This document shows, piece after piece, positions 43,875 to 52,568 of a stretch of DNA of 64,000 nt (position 1 is the stretch's first letter; each line of letters starts with the position of its first letter). The notes beneath the pieces are model-generated. The model saw only the letters and a list, made by a program, of their open reading frames with translations. It had not been told where the DNA came from and ran no database searches. The DNA is taken from assembly GCF_014042365.1 (NCBI RefSeq), contig NZ_JACEZS010000003.1, positions 124,001-188,000 of the forward strand, given 5' to 3'. The translations under genes and the position numbers were made by a program. The DNA comes from Rugamonas fusca. GTDB taxonomy: Bacteria; Pseudomonadota; Gammaproteobacteria; Burkholderiales; Burkholderiaceae_D.

Positions 43875-46800
43875 ATGCACCCAGCCGCTACCCCGGTTTC
43901 CACCCTTCCCTTCGCCGCGCTGCAGGCGGAAATCCTGCGTGATCCCACCCCGTTGCGCGCCGCCATCACCGGCGCCTACCGCCGCGACGAGGCGACGGCC
44001 GTGCAATGGCTGCTGGGCCAGGTGCGCGCCAGCGACGCCGCCACCGGCGCGCAAGCCCAGCAACTGGCACACAAGCTGGTGAGCGCCGTGCGCGAAAAGC
44101 GCACCCGCTCGTCCGGCGTGGATGCGCTGATGCATGAATTCTCGCTGTCATCGGAAGAAGGCGTGGCCCTGATGTGCCTGGCTGAAGCGCTGCTGCGCAT
44201 TCCCGACAGCGCCACGGCCGACCGCCTGATCGCAGACAAGATCAGCAAGGGCGACTGGCGCAAGCACCTGGGCGAATCGCCTTCGCTGTTCGTCAACGCC
44301 GCCACCTGGGGCTTGCTGATCACAGGCAAACTGGTCACGACCAGCAGCGAAACGGGCCTTGGTTCGGCCATGACCAAGTTGATCGCCAAGGGCGGCGAAC
44401 CGCTGATCCGCAAGGGCGTGGATCTGGCCATGCGCATGTTGGGTAATCAGTTCGTGACGGGCCAGACTATCGACGAAGCCATCAAGAACGGCCGCGACAA
44501 TGAAGCGCGCGGCTACCGCTATTCCTACGACATGCTGGGCGAGGCGGCCCTGACGGACGCCGACGCGCTCAATTATTACGCTTCCTACGAAACGGCCATC
44601 CACGCGATCGGCAAGGCATCGAACGGCCGCGGCATCAAGGATGGCCCCGGCATTTCCGTCAAGCTGTCGGCCCTGCATCCCCGTTACAGCCGGGCCCAAC
44701 GCGCGCGCGTGATGGATGAACTGCTGCCGCGCGTGAAACAGCTGGTGCTGCTGGCCAAGCACTACAACATCGGCCTGAACATCGACGCCGAGGAAACGGA
44801 CCGGCTGGAACTGTCGCTGGACCTGATGGAGGCGATGGCCTTCGATCCCGAACTGGCCGGCTTCGACGGCATCGGCTTCGTGGTGCAGGCTTACCAGAAA
44901 CGTTGCCCGTTTGTGATCGACTACCTGATCGACCTGGCCAAGCGCAGCGGCCGCAAGTTCATGGTGCGCCTGGTCAAGGGCGCATATTGGGATGCTGAAA
45001 TCAAGCGCGCCCAGGTGGACGGCATGAACGGCTATCCGGTCTATACGCGCAAGGTGTACACGGACGTGTCTTACCTCGTGTGCGCGCAGAAGTTGCTGGG
45101 CGCCACCAGCGTCATCTACCCGCAGTTCGCCACCCACAACGCGCAAACCTTGTCCACCATCTACACCTGGGCCAAGCGCGATGGCGTGACCGACTATGAA
45201 TTCCAGTGCCTGCACGGCATGGGCGAAACCCTGTACGACCAGGTGGTGGGCAAGGATAACCTGGACAAGGGTTGCCGTATTTATGCGCCGGTCGGCTCGC
45301 ATGAAACGCTGCTGGCCTACCTGGTGCGCCGCCTGCTGGAAAACGGCGCCAATTCCTCGTTCGTCAACCAGATCGTCGATGCCAGCGTGCCCATCGAATC
45401 GCTGATCCAGGACCCGCTGCAACAGGCGCGCGCGCTGGGCGGCTCGCCCCATCCGGGCATCGCGCTGCCGCAAGCCATGTTCGGCGCCGAACGCCGGAAC
45501 TCGGCCGGCGTCGACTTGTCCAATGAAGACGTGCTGCGCACGCTGGCCGATGCGCTGGCCGCCCCGCGCACCTGGCGCGCCGCGCCGCTGCTGGATGGCC
45601 CCGTCAGTGTGGGCCAGCCTTCGCAGGCCGTGACCAACCCGGCCCAGCGCACGGATGTGGTGGGCCAACTCGTTGAAGCGAGCGCGGCCGATGTGGAAAC
45701 GGCGCTGGCCAGCGCCAGCCAGTACGCCATGGATTGGCAGACGACGGAACCGGCCCTGCGCGCGGCCGCGCTGACGCGCGCCGCCGACCTGTTCGAAACC
45801 CACCAGCATGAACTGATGACGCTGGCGGTGCGCGAAGCGGGTAAATCGTTGCCGAACGCTGTCGCGGAAATTCGCGAAGCGGTCGACTTCCTGCGCTACT
45901 ACGCGGGCCAGGTGCATGGCGCTACCAACATGCTGGCGCTCGGTCCCGTGACCTGCATCAGCCCGTGGAATTTCCCACTGGCCATCTTCACGGGCCAGGT
46001 CGCCGCGGCGCTGGCCGCCGGCAACGTGGTGCTGGCCAAGCCGGCCGAGCAAACGCCGCTGATCGCCTGCCGCGCCGTGGAACTGCTGCACGCAGCAGGC
46101 ATTCCGCGCGGCGCGCTGCAATTCCTGCCCGGCCGCGGCGAAGTGGTGGGTGCCGGGCTGTGCAACGACGCCCGCGTCAAGGGTGTCATTTTCACGGGCT
46201 CGACGGAAGTGGCCCAGCTGATCAACCGCACGCTGGCACGCCGCGCCGTGGCGGAGGGCACGGACATTCCGCTGATCGCCGAAACGGGCGGCCAGAACGC
46301 CATGATCGTCGATTCGTCGGCGCTGCCAGAACAGGTGGTGCAGGATGCGATCTCGTCGGCCTTCGACAGCGCCGGCCAGCGCTGCTCGGCCCTGCGCGTG
46401 CTGTTCCTGCAGGAAGATATCGCCGACAAGACCATCAAGATGCTCAAGGGCGCCATGCTGGAACTGAAGGTCGGCAATCCGGACCGGCTGACGACCGACA
46501 TCGGCCCCGTGATCGACGCGGAAGCGCAGCAAAACCTGCTGGGCCACATCAACCGCCTCAAGCAGACGGCCGTCAGCCATTTCGCGCTGGAACTGCCGCT
46601 CAACGTGGCCGGCACCTTCGTGCCGCCGACCGTGATGGAAATCCGCTCGCTGAGCGAACTGAAGCAGGAAGTGTTCGGCCCCGTGCTGCACGTGATCCGC
46701 TACAAGCGCGCCGACCTGGGCAAGCTGGTGGAACAGATCAACGCCAGCGGCTACGGCCTGACGCTGGGTATCCATTCCCGCATCGATGAAACCATTGAGT

Positions 46801-47528
46801 TCATCAGCACGCGCGCCCATGTGGGCAACATCTACGTGAACCGCAACATCGTGGGCGCCGTGGTCGGCGTGCAACCGTTTGGCGGCGAAGGCAAATCGGG
46901 CACCGGCCCCAAAGCGGGCGGCCCGCTGTACCTGAAACGGCTGCAGCGCGGCGCGGCCATTGTGGCCCAGCACGGCCACCAGGGTTCGGCGGCGCTGGAT
47001 GACCTGGAGCAGTGGGCCAAACAGCAGGGCAAGGAGCAACTGGCCAGCATGATCGAGCAATACAGCCGCACGACCATGCTGGGCAGCACCACCGTCCTGC
47101 CTGGCCCGACGGGAGAACGCAATACCTTGAGTTTCGTGGGCCGTGGCGCCATCGTCTGCGCGGCATCGACGGCCGCCTGCCTGCTGAATCAACTGGCCGC
47201 CACCTTGGCGACCGGCAATACCGCCTTGATGAGCACGGAAACGGCCTGCCTGCTGCCTGCTGGCTTGCCGGCATCCGTGATGGCAGGCGTACGCACGGTC
47301 GCAATGCTGGGCCAGCTCGAAGGCGAATTCCAGGTCGCTCTGGTGGAATCGTCGCTGGTGAACACGCTGCGCCCGCAGCTGGCGGCCCGTGACGGCGCGC
47401 TGGTGGCCCTGATCGACACCAACGAAGACGGCGCCATCCCGCTGTGGCGCCTGCTCGCCGAGCGCGCCCTGTGCGTCAACACAACGGCAGCCGGCGGCAA
47501 CGCCAGCCTGATGACGCTGGAAGCCTAA
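43875..47528 (+). CDS. putA: Bifunctional proline dehydrogenase / glutamate-semialdehyde dehydrogenase
   Basis: A 1217-residue enzyme that oxidises proline to glutamate. The FAD-dependent proline dehydrogenase barrel (about 160-480) has I-S-V-K-L-S-A-L-H-P-R-Y, M-V-R-L-V-K-G-A-Y-W-D-x-E and Q-F-A-T-H-N-A. The NAD-dependent aldehyde dehydrogenase (about 560-1010) has ISPWNFPLAIF, F-T-G-S-T-E-V-A, A-E-T-G-G-Q-N and the catalytic Cys in G-Q-R-C-S-A-L-R. A C-terminal domain of about 180 residues follows, as in the longer PutA class. No ribbon-helix-helix domain is present. ATG 43875 gives the family N-terminus; sequence open further upstream lacks a ribosome site. The gene ends at a GGGGACGTAACA palindrome. 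Confidence 0.95.
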   Translation: MHPAATPVSTLPFAALQAEILRDPTPLRAAITGAYRRDEATAVQWLLGQVRASDAATGAQAQQLAHKLVSAVREKRTRSSGVDALMHEFSLSSEEGVALMCLAEALLRIPDSATADRLIADKISKGDWRKHLGESPSLFVNAATWGLLITGKLVTTSSETGLGSAMTKLIAKGGEPLIRKGVDLAMRMLGNQFVTGQTIDEAIKNGRDNEARGYRYSYDMLGEAALTDADALNYYASYETAIHAIGKASNGRGIKDGPGISVKLSALHPRYSRAQRARVMDELLPRVKQLVLLAKHYNIGLNIDAEETDRLELSLDLMEAMAFDPELAGFDGIGFVVQAYQKRCPFVIDYLIDLAKRSGRKFMVRLVKGAYWDAEIKRAQVDGMNGYPVYTRKVYTDVSYLVCAQKLLGATSVIYPQFATHNAQTLSTIYTWAKRDGVTDYEFQCLHGMGETLYDQVVGKDNLDKGCRIYAPVGSHETLLAYLVRRLLENGANSSFVNQIVDASVPIESLIQDPLQQARALGGSPHPGIALPQAMFGAERRNSAGVDLSNEDVLRTLADALAAPRTWRAAPLLDGPVSVGQPSQAVTNPAQRTDVVGQLVEASAADVETALASASQYAMDWQTTEPALRAAALTRAADLFETHQHELMTLAVREAGKSLPNAVAEIREAVDFLRYYAGQVHGATNMLALGPVTCISPWNFPLAIFTGQVAAALAAGNVVLAKPAEQTPLIACRAVELLHAAGIPRGALQFLPGRGEVVGAGLCNDARVKGVIFTGSTEVAQLINRTLARRAVAEGTDIPLIAETGGQNAMIVDSSALPEQVVQDAISSAFDSAGQRCSALRVLFLQEDIADKTIKMLKGAMLELKVGNPDRLTTDIGPVIDAEAQQNLLGHINRLKQTAVSHFALELPLNVAGTFVPPTVMEIRSLSELKQEVFGPVLHVIRYKRADLGKLVEQINASGYGLTLGIHSRIDETIEFISTRAHVGNIYVNRNIVGAVVGVQPFGGEGKSGTGPKAGGPLYLKRLQRGAAIVAQHGHQGSAALDDLEQWAKQQGKEQLASMIEQYSRTTMLGSTTVLPGPTGERNTLSFVGRGAIVCAASTAACLLNQLAATLATGNTALMSTETACLLPAGLPASVMAGVRTVAMLGQLEGEFQVALVESSLVNTLRPQLAARDGALVALIDTNEDGAIPLWRLLAERALCVNTTAAGGNASLMTLEA

Positions 47529-47551
47529 GCCCAAAAACCTTACCCCACCCC

Positions 47552-47611
47552 AAAATCGGGGACGTAACACGGTTTTTCCTGAAAGGAAAACTGTGTTACG
47601 TCCCCGATTTT
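47552..47611. repeat. GGGGACGTAACA palindrome, copy 2, between putA and the nucleosidase gene
   Basis: Arms 47552-47570 and 47593-47611 are perfect 19-bp complements, and the pairing continues almost to the centre (GGTTTTTC with GGAAAACT, two wobbles). A long hairpin with a six-base loop results. A T run follows on the plus strand and CGGGGATTTT faces the minus strand. Core AAATCGGGGACGTAACAC is identical to copy 1. The left end is 24 bp after the putA stop; the right end reaches within two bases of the nucleosidase stop. Confidence 0.85.
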
Positions 47612-47612
47612 T

Positions 47613-48383
47613 CTATTGAGCAAGACAGAAGCGTTGGAGGATGTCGAAGGCGTAGGGGGAGGCGACGGTTTTGACAAAATGCATGAAGTCAGTGGCGGCG
47701 TCTTCATTGGCTTTGTCTGAAATCGTGCGGATGACGGCGAACGGGATGCCCAGCTCAAAACACACTTGCGCCACTGCCGCGCCTTCCATTTCCACCGCCA
47801 GCAAGGCGGGCAGGGCCGCTTTCAGCTGCGTGACCTGGCCTCGCTTGCCGATGAACTGGTCGCCACTGGCGATCAAGCCGCGGTGCAGCCGCGGTTTGTT
47901 CAATCGGAATGCGTGCGCCGTTTCCGGGCTGATCACGCCACCCAGGCCATGCTCGATAAATTGCTGGCCAGCGCCAGCCATCCGATCGCTCAATGTCACG
48001 TCCGTTTCGAAGTGCGACAAACCCGTCAAGGGGATCTGATAGCGCGGAAACAGGGGACTGGCGTCAAAATCGTGCTGAACCAGCGATTCTGCCACCACTA
48101 TATCCCCAACATTGACCTCAGGATCGGCACTGCCAGCGACGCCGGTGAACACGATGTGCGTAACTTCGAACTTTTCCACAAGGATTGCGGCTGTCATGGC
48201 CGCTGCAACCTTGCCTATACGCGATAAAACGCACACAGCGTCGATTTCCCACAACTTCCCTGCCGTGTACTCCCGCATGCCGTGCACGCGCTTGTAGGGC
48301 CCTTCCATGGCTTCTATCAGCCCGTGCTGTTCTTCAGCCAACGCGCTGATGATGCCTAAACGCATACTTTTCTGTGAATTCAT
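47613..48383 (-). CDS. mtnN: 5'-methylthioadenosine/S-adenosylhomocysteine nucleosidase
   Basis: A 256-residue nucleosidase that splits MTA and SAH (and related nucleosides), removing inhibitors of methyl transfer. MRLGIISALAEEQ supplies the first catalytic Glu, V-F-T-G-V-A-G-S the base-binding loop, A-V-E-M-E-G-A-A-V-A the ribose-binding Glu, and R-T-I-S-D-K-A the catalytic Asp. The protein is somewhat longer than the E. coli enzyme (232 residues). The start at 48383 has AGGA only two bases away; ATG 48365 gives the family N-terminus but has a weak site. It flanks the candidate origin. Confidence 0.88.
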   Translation of the reverse strand: MNSQKSMRLGIISALAEEQHGLIEAMEGPYKRVHGMREYTAGKLWEIDAVCVLSRIGKVAAAMTAAILVEKFEVTHIVFTGVAGSADPEVNVGDIVVAESLVQHDFDASPLFPRYQIPLTGLSHFETDVTLSDRMAGAGQQFIEHGLGGVISPETAHAFRLNKPRLHRGLIASGDQFIGKRGQVTQLKAALPALLAVEMEGAAVAQVCFELGIPFAVIRTISDKANEDAATDFMHFVKTVASPYAFDILQRFCLAQ

Positions 48384-48450
48384 CGTCCTGGAGGCGGTTT
48401 TTCAAGGTGGACAACGGACGATTTTTCCACTGCGTACCGTTGCTCAGTGT

Positions 48451-48672
48451 TTTATATAAAGATGAATATATAAACCTGATAGTAGATAGTAAACCTGCAC
48501 TTTTCTGTGGATAAGCTGGTAAACCATAACAAAATCATGGTCTTAGCGTACAGACAACCGGCTGCACAAGCATTGTATCTACGACGGATGAATTTGGGAT
48601 AAAAAATTTCGTGTGCACAAGTAGCGTGTTTTCCCACATCTCGTCCTGTGGATATGCAGGCGCTTATCCACA
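48451..48672 (+). repeat. Origin module 1
   Basis: AT-rich TTATATAAA (from 48451), TAGTAGATAGTAA (48480-48492), a 13-bp gap, then TGTGGATAA at 48506-48514. TGTATC follows at 48574 and GGGATAAAA at 48597. TGTGGATAT is at 48647-48655 and the opposed perfect box TTATCCACA at 48664-48672, 17 bp from the start of the previous box. Confidence 0.75.
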
Positions 48673-48810
48673 ACACGGAAGTAAAAATGACGCGATTAGA
48701 GGCATTTCTTGGCCAGCTTTGCGCTCCTGGATGCGAAGCAGGCGCTTCTAGCACGTTTGGCAGTACAGCGGTTAACGTTTTTTTTTGAGCGCCCGGCGGC
48801 TTTTGCGTTT

Positions 48811-49034
48811 TAGTTGTTTACAAAAGTTTTATATCAAAATAGTAGTAGTAGTAAACGTGTAAATTCCTGTGGATAAGTAGGTTAACAGCTTAAAAATCAT
48901 CCGTTTACGACGTAGATAAGCTCTTGCATAATCGCTGTATCAGTTCAGGAGCAATTCTGTATAAAATGGCGGCCTTTGGACAAATTTGTCCTTACGCACA
49001 AGTCGTCCTGTGGATATCCAGTAAGTTATCAACA
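48811..49034 (+). repeat. Origin module 2
   Basis: AT-rich TTTTATATC, then four TAG triplets and TAA (48840-48854), a 13-bp gap, and TGTGGATAA at 48868-48876. TGTATC is at 48936 and TGTATAAAA at 48958. TGTGGATAT lies at 49009-49017, exactly 141 bp after the first box as in module 1. The opposed TTATCAACA is at 49026-49034, again offset by 17. Confidence 0.75.
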
Positions 49035-49430
49035 GGCTAATCACCAAACCAGTGGTTTTCTCACGTTTTTTCGCCTTCAGTCACCCAACTTGGTGGCCTT
49101 TCCGCCATAAAACCGCGAAATCTGAGTTTCGACGCCTCCAATCAAGAACCGTTTTGCGGCGACAGGTCTTTACTCAAGGCGCCTGGGCCCAACCGTCCCG
49201 AATCTTTTGAAGGGGCAAGCATCCCGTTGCCATGGAATGCAGGAAAAAGTGAGCACGTCATCACGTACAAGGTAAGCGAGGCAAACGTTGCGAAGCGTAG
49301 TGCTGGCCGGCAGGTCTGGTGTTCAGCATGGTCATCTCGCGTGTCGCGCGGCGTGAGCCGCGCTCGCTGACAAAGTCGCATCCGTGTCCGGTTTTTCTTC
49401 GCGTTGTGTTGGCTTTGGTTTACTGTAAAG

Positions 49431-49641
49431 TCGTATATAAAAATAGTAGTAGTTGTTAACGCAGACACGTTTCTGTGGATAAGTCAGCAATTTGGATTAG
49501 AATCAAGCGTTTGCGCGATGCATAAGCAGGCGCGTAAACCTTGTATGACCGGCGCACTGTTTTGGGATAAAAAAGCGGCGCCGGATTTTGGGTTTGTTTA
49601 CTCACATTTCGCGCCTGTGGATATCCAGAGACTTGTCCACA
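49431..49641 (+). repeat. Origin module 3
   Basis: AT-rich CGTATATAAAAA, three TAG triplets (49444-49452) then TTGTTA, a 15-bp gap, and TGTGGATAA at 49474-49482. TGTAT is at 49542 and GGGATAAAA at 49564. TGTGGATAT is at 49616-49624, 142 bp after the first box, and opposed TTGTCCACA at 49633-49641, offset 17. Confidence 0.75.
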
Positions 49642-49711
49642 AGAAAAACGGCCGAATTTGCCGGTTTTTTGTGCATGAACCGCCACGGGACGTTGTTTCA
49701 GGAGGAAATGC

Positions 49712-50749
49712 ATGGATTTACGGACACTTTTTCCACATCCCATCATCCAGGGACCGATGGCTGGCGGCCCCAATACACCTGCCCAGGTGGCGGCCGTGTC
49801 AGATACCGGCGCACTGGGATCGCTGGCCGGCTCGTTGTTGTCGCCCGACACCTTGCGTACCCAGGTTGCCCAGATCCGCAGCCTGACAGACCGTCCTTTC
49901 TGCCTCAATTTCTTTGTTTTACAGACGCCGTCGCCCGATGCGGCCGAGGTCGCAGCCGGCATCGCCATGCTGGAGCCAGTCTGGTCGGCCCTGGGATGGT
50001 CGGATCTGCCGAAACCAGCCAAATGGTGCGAGGATTTCGCGGCCCAGTTTGAAACGTTGATCGAGTTGAAACCGGTTGTCGCCAGTTTCACGTTCGGCAT
50101 CCTCAGCGCGCAGCAGATCGCGCGTTTGCATGATGCCGGCATCTTCGTGATCGGCACCATCACCACTGTCGATGAGGCGTTGGCCTGGCAGGAACGGGGC
50201 GCCGATGCCGTCATCGCGTCCGGCGTGGAGGCGGGCGGCCATCGTGGCACTTTCCTCGGTCCGCAAACGGAGGCCAAGCTGACCACTTTCGAATTGTTGC
50301 CACAAGTGGTGGCCGCCGTGCGTATTCCTGTAATCGCGGCCGGCGGCATCATGGATGGCGCCGACATCAAGCGTGCGCTGGCAGCCGGCGCCCAGGCGGT
50401 GCAGATGGGCACGGCGTTTCTCGTGACGGACGAATCAGGCATCCATCCCGCTTACAAGCAGCGTTTGTTGACGGCGGGCGAGCATCCAACCCGGCTCACG
50501 CGCAGTTTTTCCGGCCGTTATGCGCGCGGCCTGGACAATCGCTTCATGCAGATGATGGCGGCCGTGGAGCAACAAGTGCCACCATATCCTGTGCAAAATG
50601 CACTCACTGGCAGTATTCGGGCGGAAGCGGCCAAGCGCGGCGACACGGAATTCATGTCCTTGTGGTGCGGGATGGGCGTGGCGCGGGCGCGCGCGATGCC
50701 GGTTGCGCAACTGGTGCAGACCCTGTTGGCGGAAATCAAAGCCGCTTGA
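49712..50749 (+). CDS. Nitronate monooxygenase-family flavin oxidoreductase
   Basis: A 345-residue FMN enzyme of the nitronate monooxygenase / 2-nitropropane dioxygenase family, a TIM barrel. Visible are F-P-H-P-I-I-Q-G-P-M-A-G-G, N-F-F-V, the G-V-E-A-G-G-H-R-G-T-F phosphate-binding and catalytic-His motif, and IPVIAAGGIMDGADIKRALAAGAQAVQMGTAF. It probably detoxifies nitronates, but the family also has reductases acting on other substrates. AGGAGG precedes; ATG 49712 is in frame, while the ATG four bases earlier is not. It begins 71 bp after the last origin module and may be co-transcribed with the GMC oxidase. Confidence 0.88.
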   Translation: MDLRTLFPHPIIQGPMAGGPNTPAQVAAVSDTGALGSLAGSLLSPDTLRTQVAQIRSLTDRPFCLNFFVLQTPSPDAAEVAAGIAMLEPVWSALGWSDLPKPAKWCEDFAAQFETLIELKPVVASFTFGILSAQQIARLHDAGIFVIGTITTVDEALAWQERGADAVIASGVEAGGHRGTFLGPQTEAKLTTFELLPQVVAAVRIPVIAAGGIMDGADIKRALAAGAQAVQMGTAFLVTDESGIHPAYKQRLLTAGEHPTRLTRSFSGRYARGLDNRFMQMMAAVEQQVPPYPVQNALTGSIRAEAAKRGDTEFMSLWCGMGVARARAMPVAQLVQTLLAEIKAA

Positions 50750-50787
50750 ACGTAGCGTAGCCGCAACTTTATCGTGGAGGAACGGCA

Positions 50788-52419
50788 TTGGAATCAGCGG
50801 GAGAGTACGACTACGTCATCGTGGGCGCTGGTTCGGCCGGTTGTGTGCTGGCCAACCGGCTCAGCCGCGACAAGGACGCCCAGGTGTTGCTGATCGAGGC
50901 GGGTGGCAAGGATGATTATGTGTGGATTCATATCCCGGTTGGCTATTTGCATTGCATCGGCAACCCGCGCACGGATTGGCTTTACCGTACCGAGTCCGAT
51001 GCCGGCCTTGGCGGACGCAGCCTGATTTATCCGCGCGGCAAAGTGCTGGGCGGCAGTTCTTCCATCAACGGCATGATTTATATGCGCGGCCAGGCGGGCG
51101 ATTACGACCGCTGGGCCGAGCTGACGGGCGATCCAGGCTGGCGCTGGGATGCGGTGTTGCCATTGTTTAAGCAAAGCGAGGATTACCATGGCGGCGCCTC
51201 GGCCGTGCATGGCGCGGGCGGCGAGTGGCGGGTGGAAAAGCAGCGCCTGTCGTGGAAAATCCTCGATGCATTCCGTGAGGCGGCCGAGCAGACCGGCATC
51301 GCCAGGGTGGATGATTTCAATGGCGGCGACAATGCCGGCTGCGGCTATTTCGACGTGAACCAGAAGCGGGGCATCCGGTGGAATGCGTCCAAGGCCTTCC
51401 TGCGGCCCGTTGCGGGGCGACCCAACCTGACCATCATGACGGGCTGCCACGTGGAACGGTTGGTGATCGAGCGGGACGAGCATGGCCCCGTTTGCCGCGG
51501 CGTGCAGTTTACGGGCGGCGGCACAGCCTGGAACGCGCGCGCCAGGCGGGAAACCTTGCTGACGGCCGGCGCGATCGGTTCGCCGCACATCCTGCAATTG
51601 TCGGGCATCGGACCGGCGGCGCTGCTGCAATCCCATGGCATCACGCCGGTGGCTGATTTGGCCGGCGTGGGCGAGAATTTGCAGGATCATTTGCAGCTGC
51701 GCATGGTGTACAAGGTGAAGGGGGCGAAAACCCTGAACACCATGGCCAGCACCTGGTACGGCAAGATGAAAATCGGGCTTGAATATGCGCTGCGGCAAAG
51801 CGGGCCGATGTCGATGGCGCCGTCGCAGCTGGGTGCCTTTGCCAGATCCGATCCCGGCGTGGCCACGCCGGACCTGGAATACCATGTCCAGCCTTTATCG
51901 CTGGAAAAATTTGGCGAGCCCTTGCATGCGTTTCCAGCTTTCACGGCCAGCGTGTGCCACTTGCGGCCCACGTCGCGCGGGCAGGTGCGCATCGTCTCGG
52001 CCGATTCTTTTGCGGCGCCGGCCATCGCACCGCACTACCTGAGCACGGCGGAGGATCGCAAGACGGCAGCCGCCGCGCTGGCATTGACGCGCCGCATCGT
52101 CGCCGCGCCCGCGCTGCAGCCGTTCGCGCCGGAGGAATTCAAGCCGGGGCTGCATTTTCAGACCGAGGAAGAACTGGCGCAGGCGGCCGGTACCATCGGT
52201 ACGACGATTTTCCATCCGGTGGGCACGTGCAAAATGGGACGGGCCGACGACCCTGCGGCGGTGGTCGATCCTGCTTTGCGCGTGATCGGGGTGCGGGGCT
52301 TGCGTGTGGCAGATGCGGCTATCATGCCGAATATTACTTCCGGGAATACCAACTCTCCCACTATGATGATCGCGGAGAAAGCAGCCGGACTGATCCATGC
52401 TTGCTGGAAAAACCGGTAA
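50788..52419 (+). CDS. GMC-family FAD oxidoreductase (choline dehydrogenase-like)
   Basis: A 543-residue flavoprotein of the glucose-methanol-choline family. DYVIVGAGSAGCVLANRLS binds FAD, GKVLGGSSSINGMIYMRGQ and G-A-I-G-S-P-H-I-L-Q-L-S-G-I-G are the two GMC signatures, and the catalytic His is in F-H-P-V-G-T-C-K-M-G with Asn in S-G-N-T-N-S-P-T. It oxidises an alcohol; without BetB or transporter neighbours, choline is not assured. The start is a TTG at 50788, supported by GGAGG seven bases before it and by absence of a better start. It lies 38 bp after the nitronate monooxygenase gene. Confidence 0.9.
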   Translation: MESAGEYDYVIVGAGSAGCVLANRLSRDKDAQVLLIEAGGKDDYVWIHIPVGYLHCIGNPRTDWLYRTESDAGLGGRSLIYPRGKVLGGSSSINGMIYMRGQAGDYDRWAELTGDPGWRWDAVLPLFKQSEDYHGGASAVHGAGGEWRVEKQRLSWKILDAFREAAEQTGIARVDDFNGGDNAGCGYFDVNQKRGIRWNASKAFLRPVAGRPNLTIMTGCHVERLVIERDEHGPVCRGVQFTGGGTAWNARARRETLLTAGAIGSPHILQLSGIGPAALLQSHGITPVADLAGVGENLQDHLQLRMVYKVKGAKTLNTMASTWYGKMKIGLEYALRQSGPMSMAPSQLGAFARSDPGVATPDLEYHVQPLSLEKFGEPLHAFPAFTASVCHLRPTSRGQVRIVSADSFAAPAIAPHYLSTAEDRKTAAAALALTRRIVAAPALQPFAPEEFKPGLHFQTEEELAQAAGTIGTTIFHPVGTCKMGRADDPAAVVDPALRVIGVRGLRVADAAIMPNITSGNTNSPTMMIAEKAAGLIHACWKNR

Positions 52420-52568
52420 CAGAATGTCGTATTTTGAGCGATTTTTGCCCCACATTTGATAGGCATGGATCAAAAATCAATGGTAGTTATACTGTATTGT
52501 TAGCCAAATTGTTAGTGTGTATGATCTGAATAAAATTTGTAGTTTGCAAAGAATAACTAGGAGACAGG
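52420..52568 (+). promoter_or_regulatory. Upstream region of the liv operon, with a direct repeat
   Basis: AT-rich leader. ATTGTTAG occurs twice, at 52496-52503 and 52508-52515, a 12-bp period that could bind a regulator. TATACT (52488-52493) and TATGAT are possible -10 elements without good -35 partners, suggesting activator dependence. AGGAGACAGG precedes livG. Confidence 0.3.

Larger units (their letters stand above)
48384..49711. other. oriC: Candidate chromosomal replication origin (oriC) with three DnaA-box modules
   Basis: This 1.3-kb gap contains no convincing gene. It is AT-richer than its surroundings and holds nine DnaA boxes or near-boxes in three modules (see the three repeat entries). 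In each, TAG triplets read toward the first DnaA box with their 3' ends facing it. This is the polarity of the DnaA-trio, the single-strand element that DnaA follows from a box into the unwinding region. Two parS sites lie 13 kb away. A further 14-bp palindrome GGACAAATTTGTCC is at 48978-48991. No dnaA gene is in the window, so it may be the true origin or a dnaA-distal DnaA-binding locus. Confidence 0.6.

Noticed and set aside
48452-49468. Small open frames in the candidate origin gap
   Set aside because: They overlap the repeated DnaA modules on both strands, have no ribosome sites and no protein-like composition.
48451-49641. The three repeated modules as a CRISPR array or plasmid iterons
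   Set aside because: Units are about 360-600 bp apart, not short repeats with regular spacers, and the conserved pieces are DnaA boxes rather than Rep iterons; no cas or rep gene is present.
52464-52475. ATCAAAAATCAA upstream of livG as an FNR box
   Set aside because: The left half-site is not TTGAT (GGAT) and the spacing is wrong for a dimer site.
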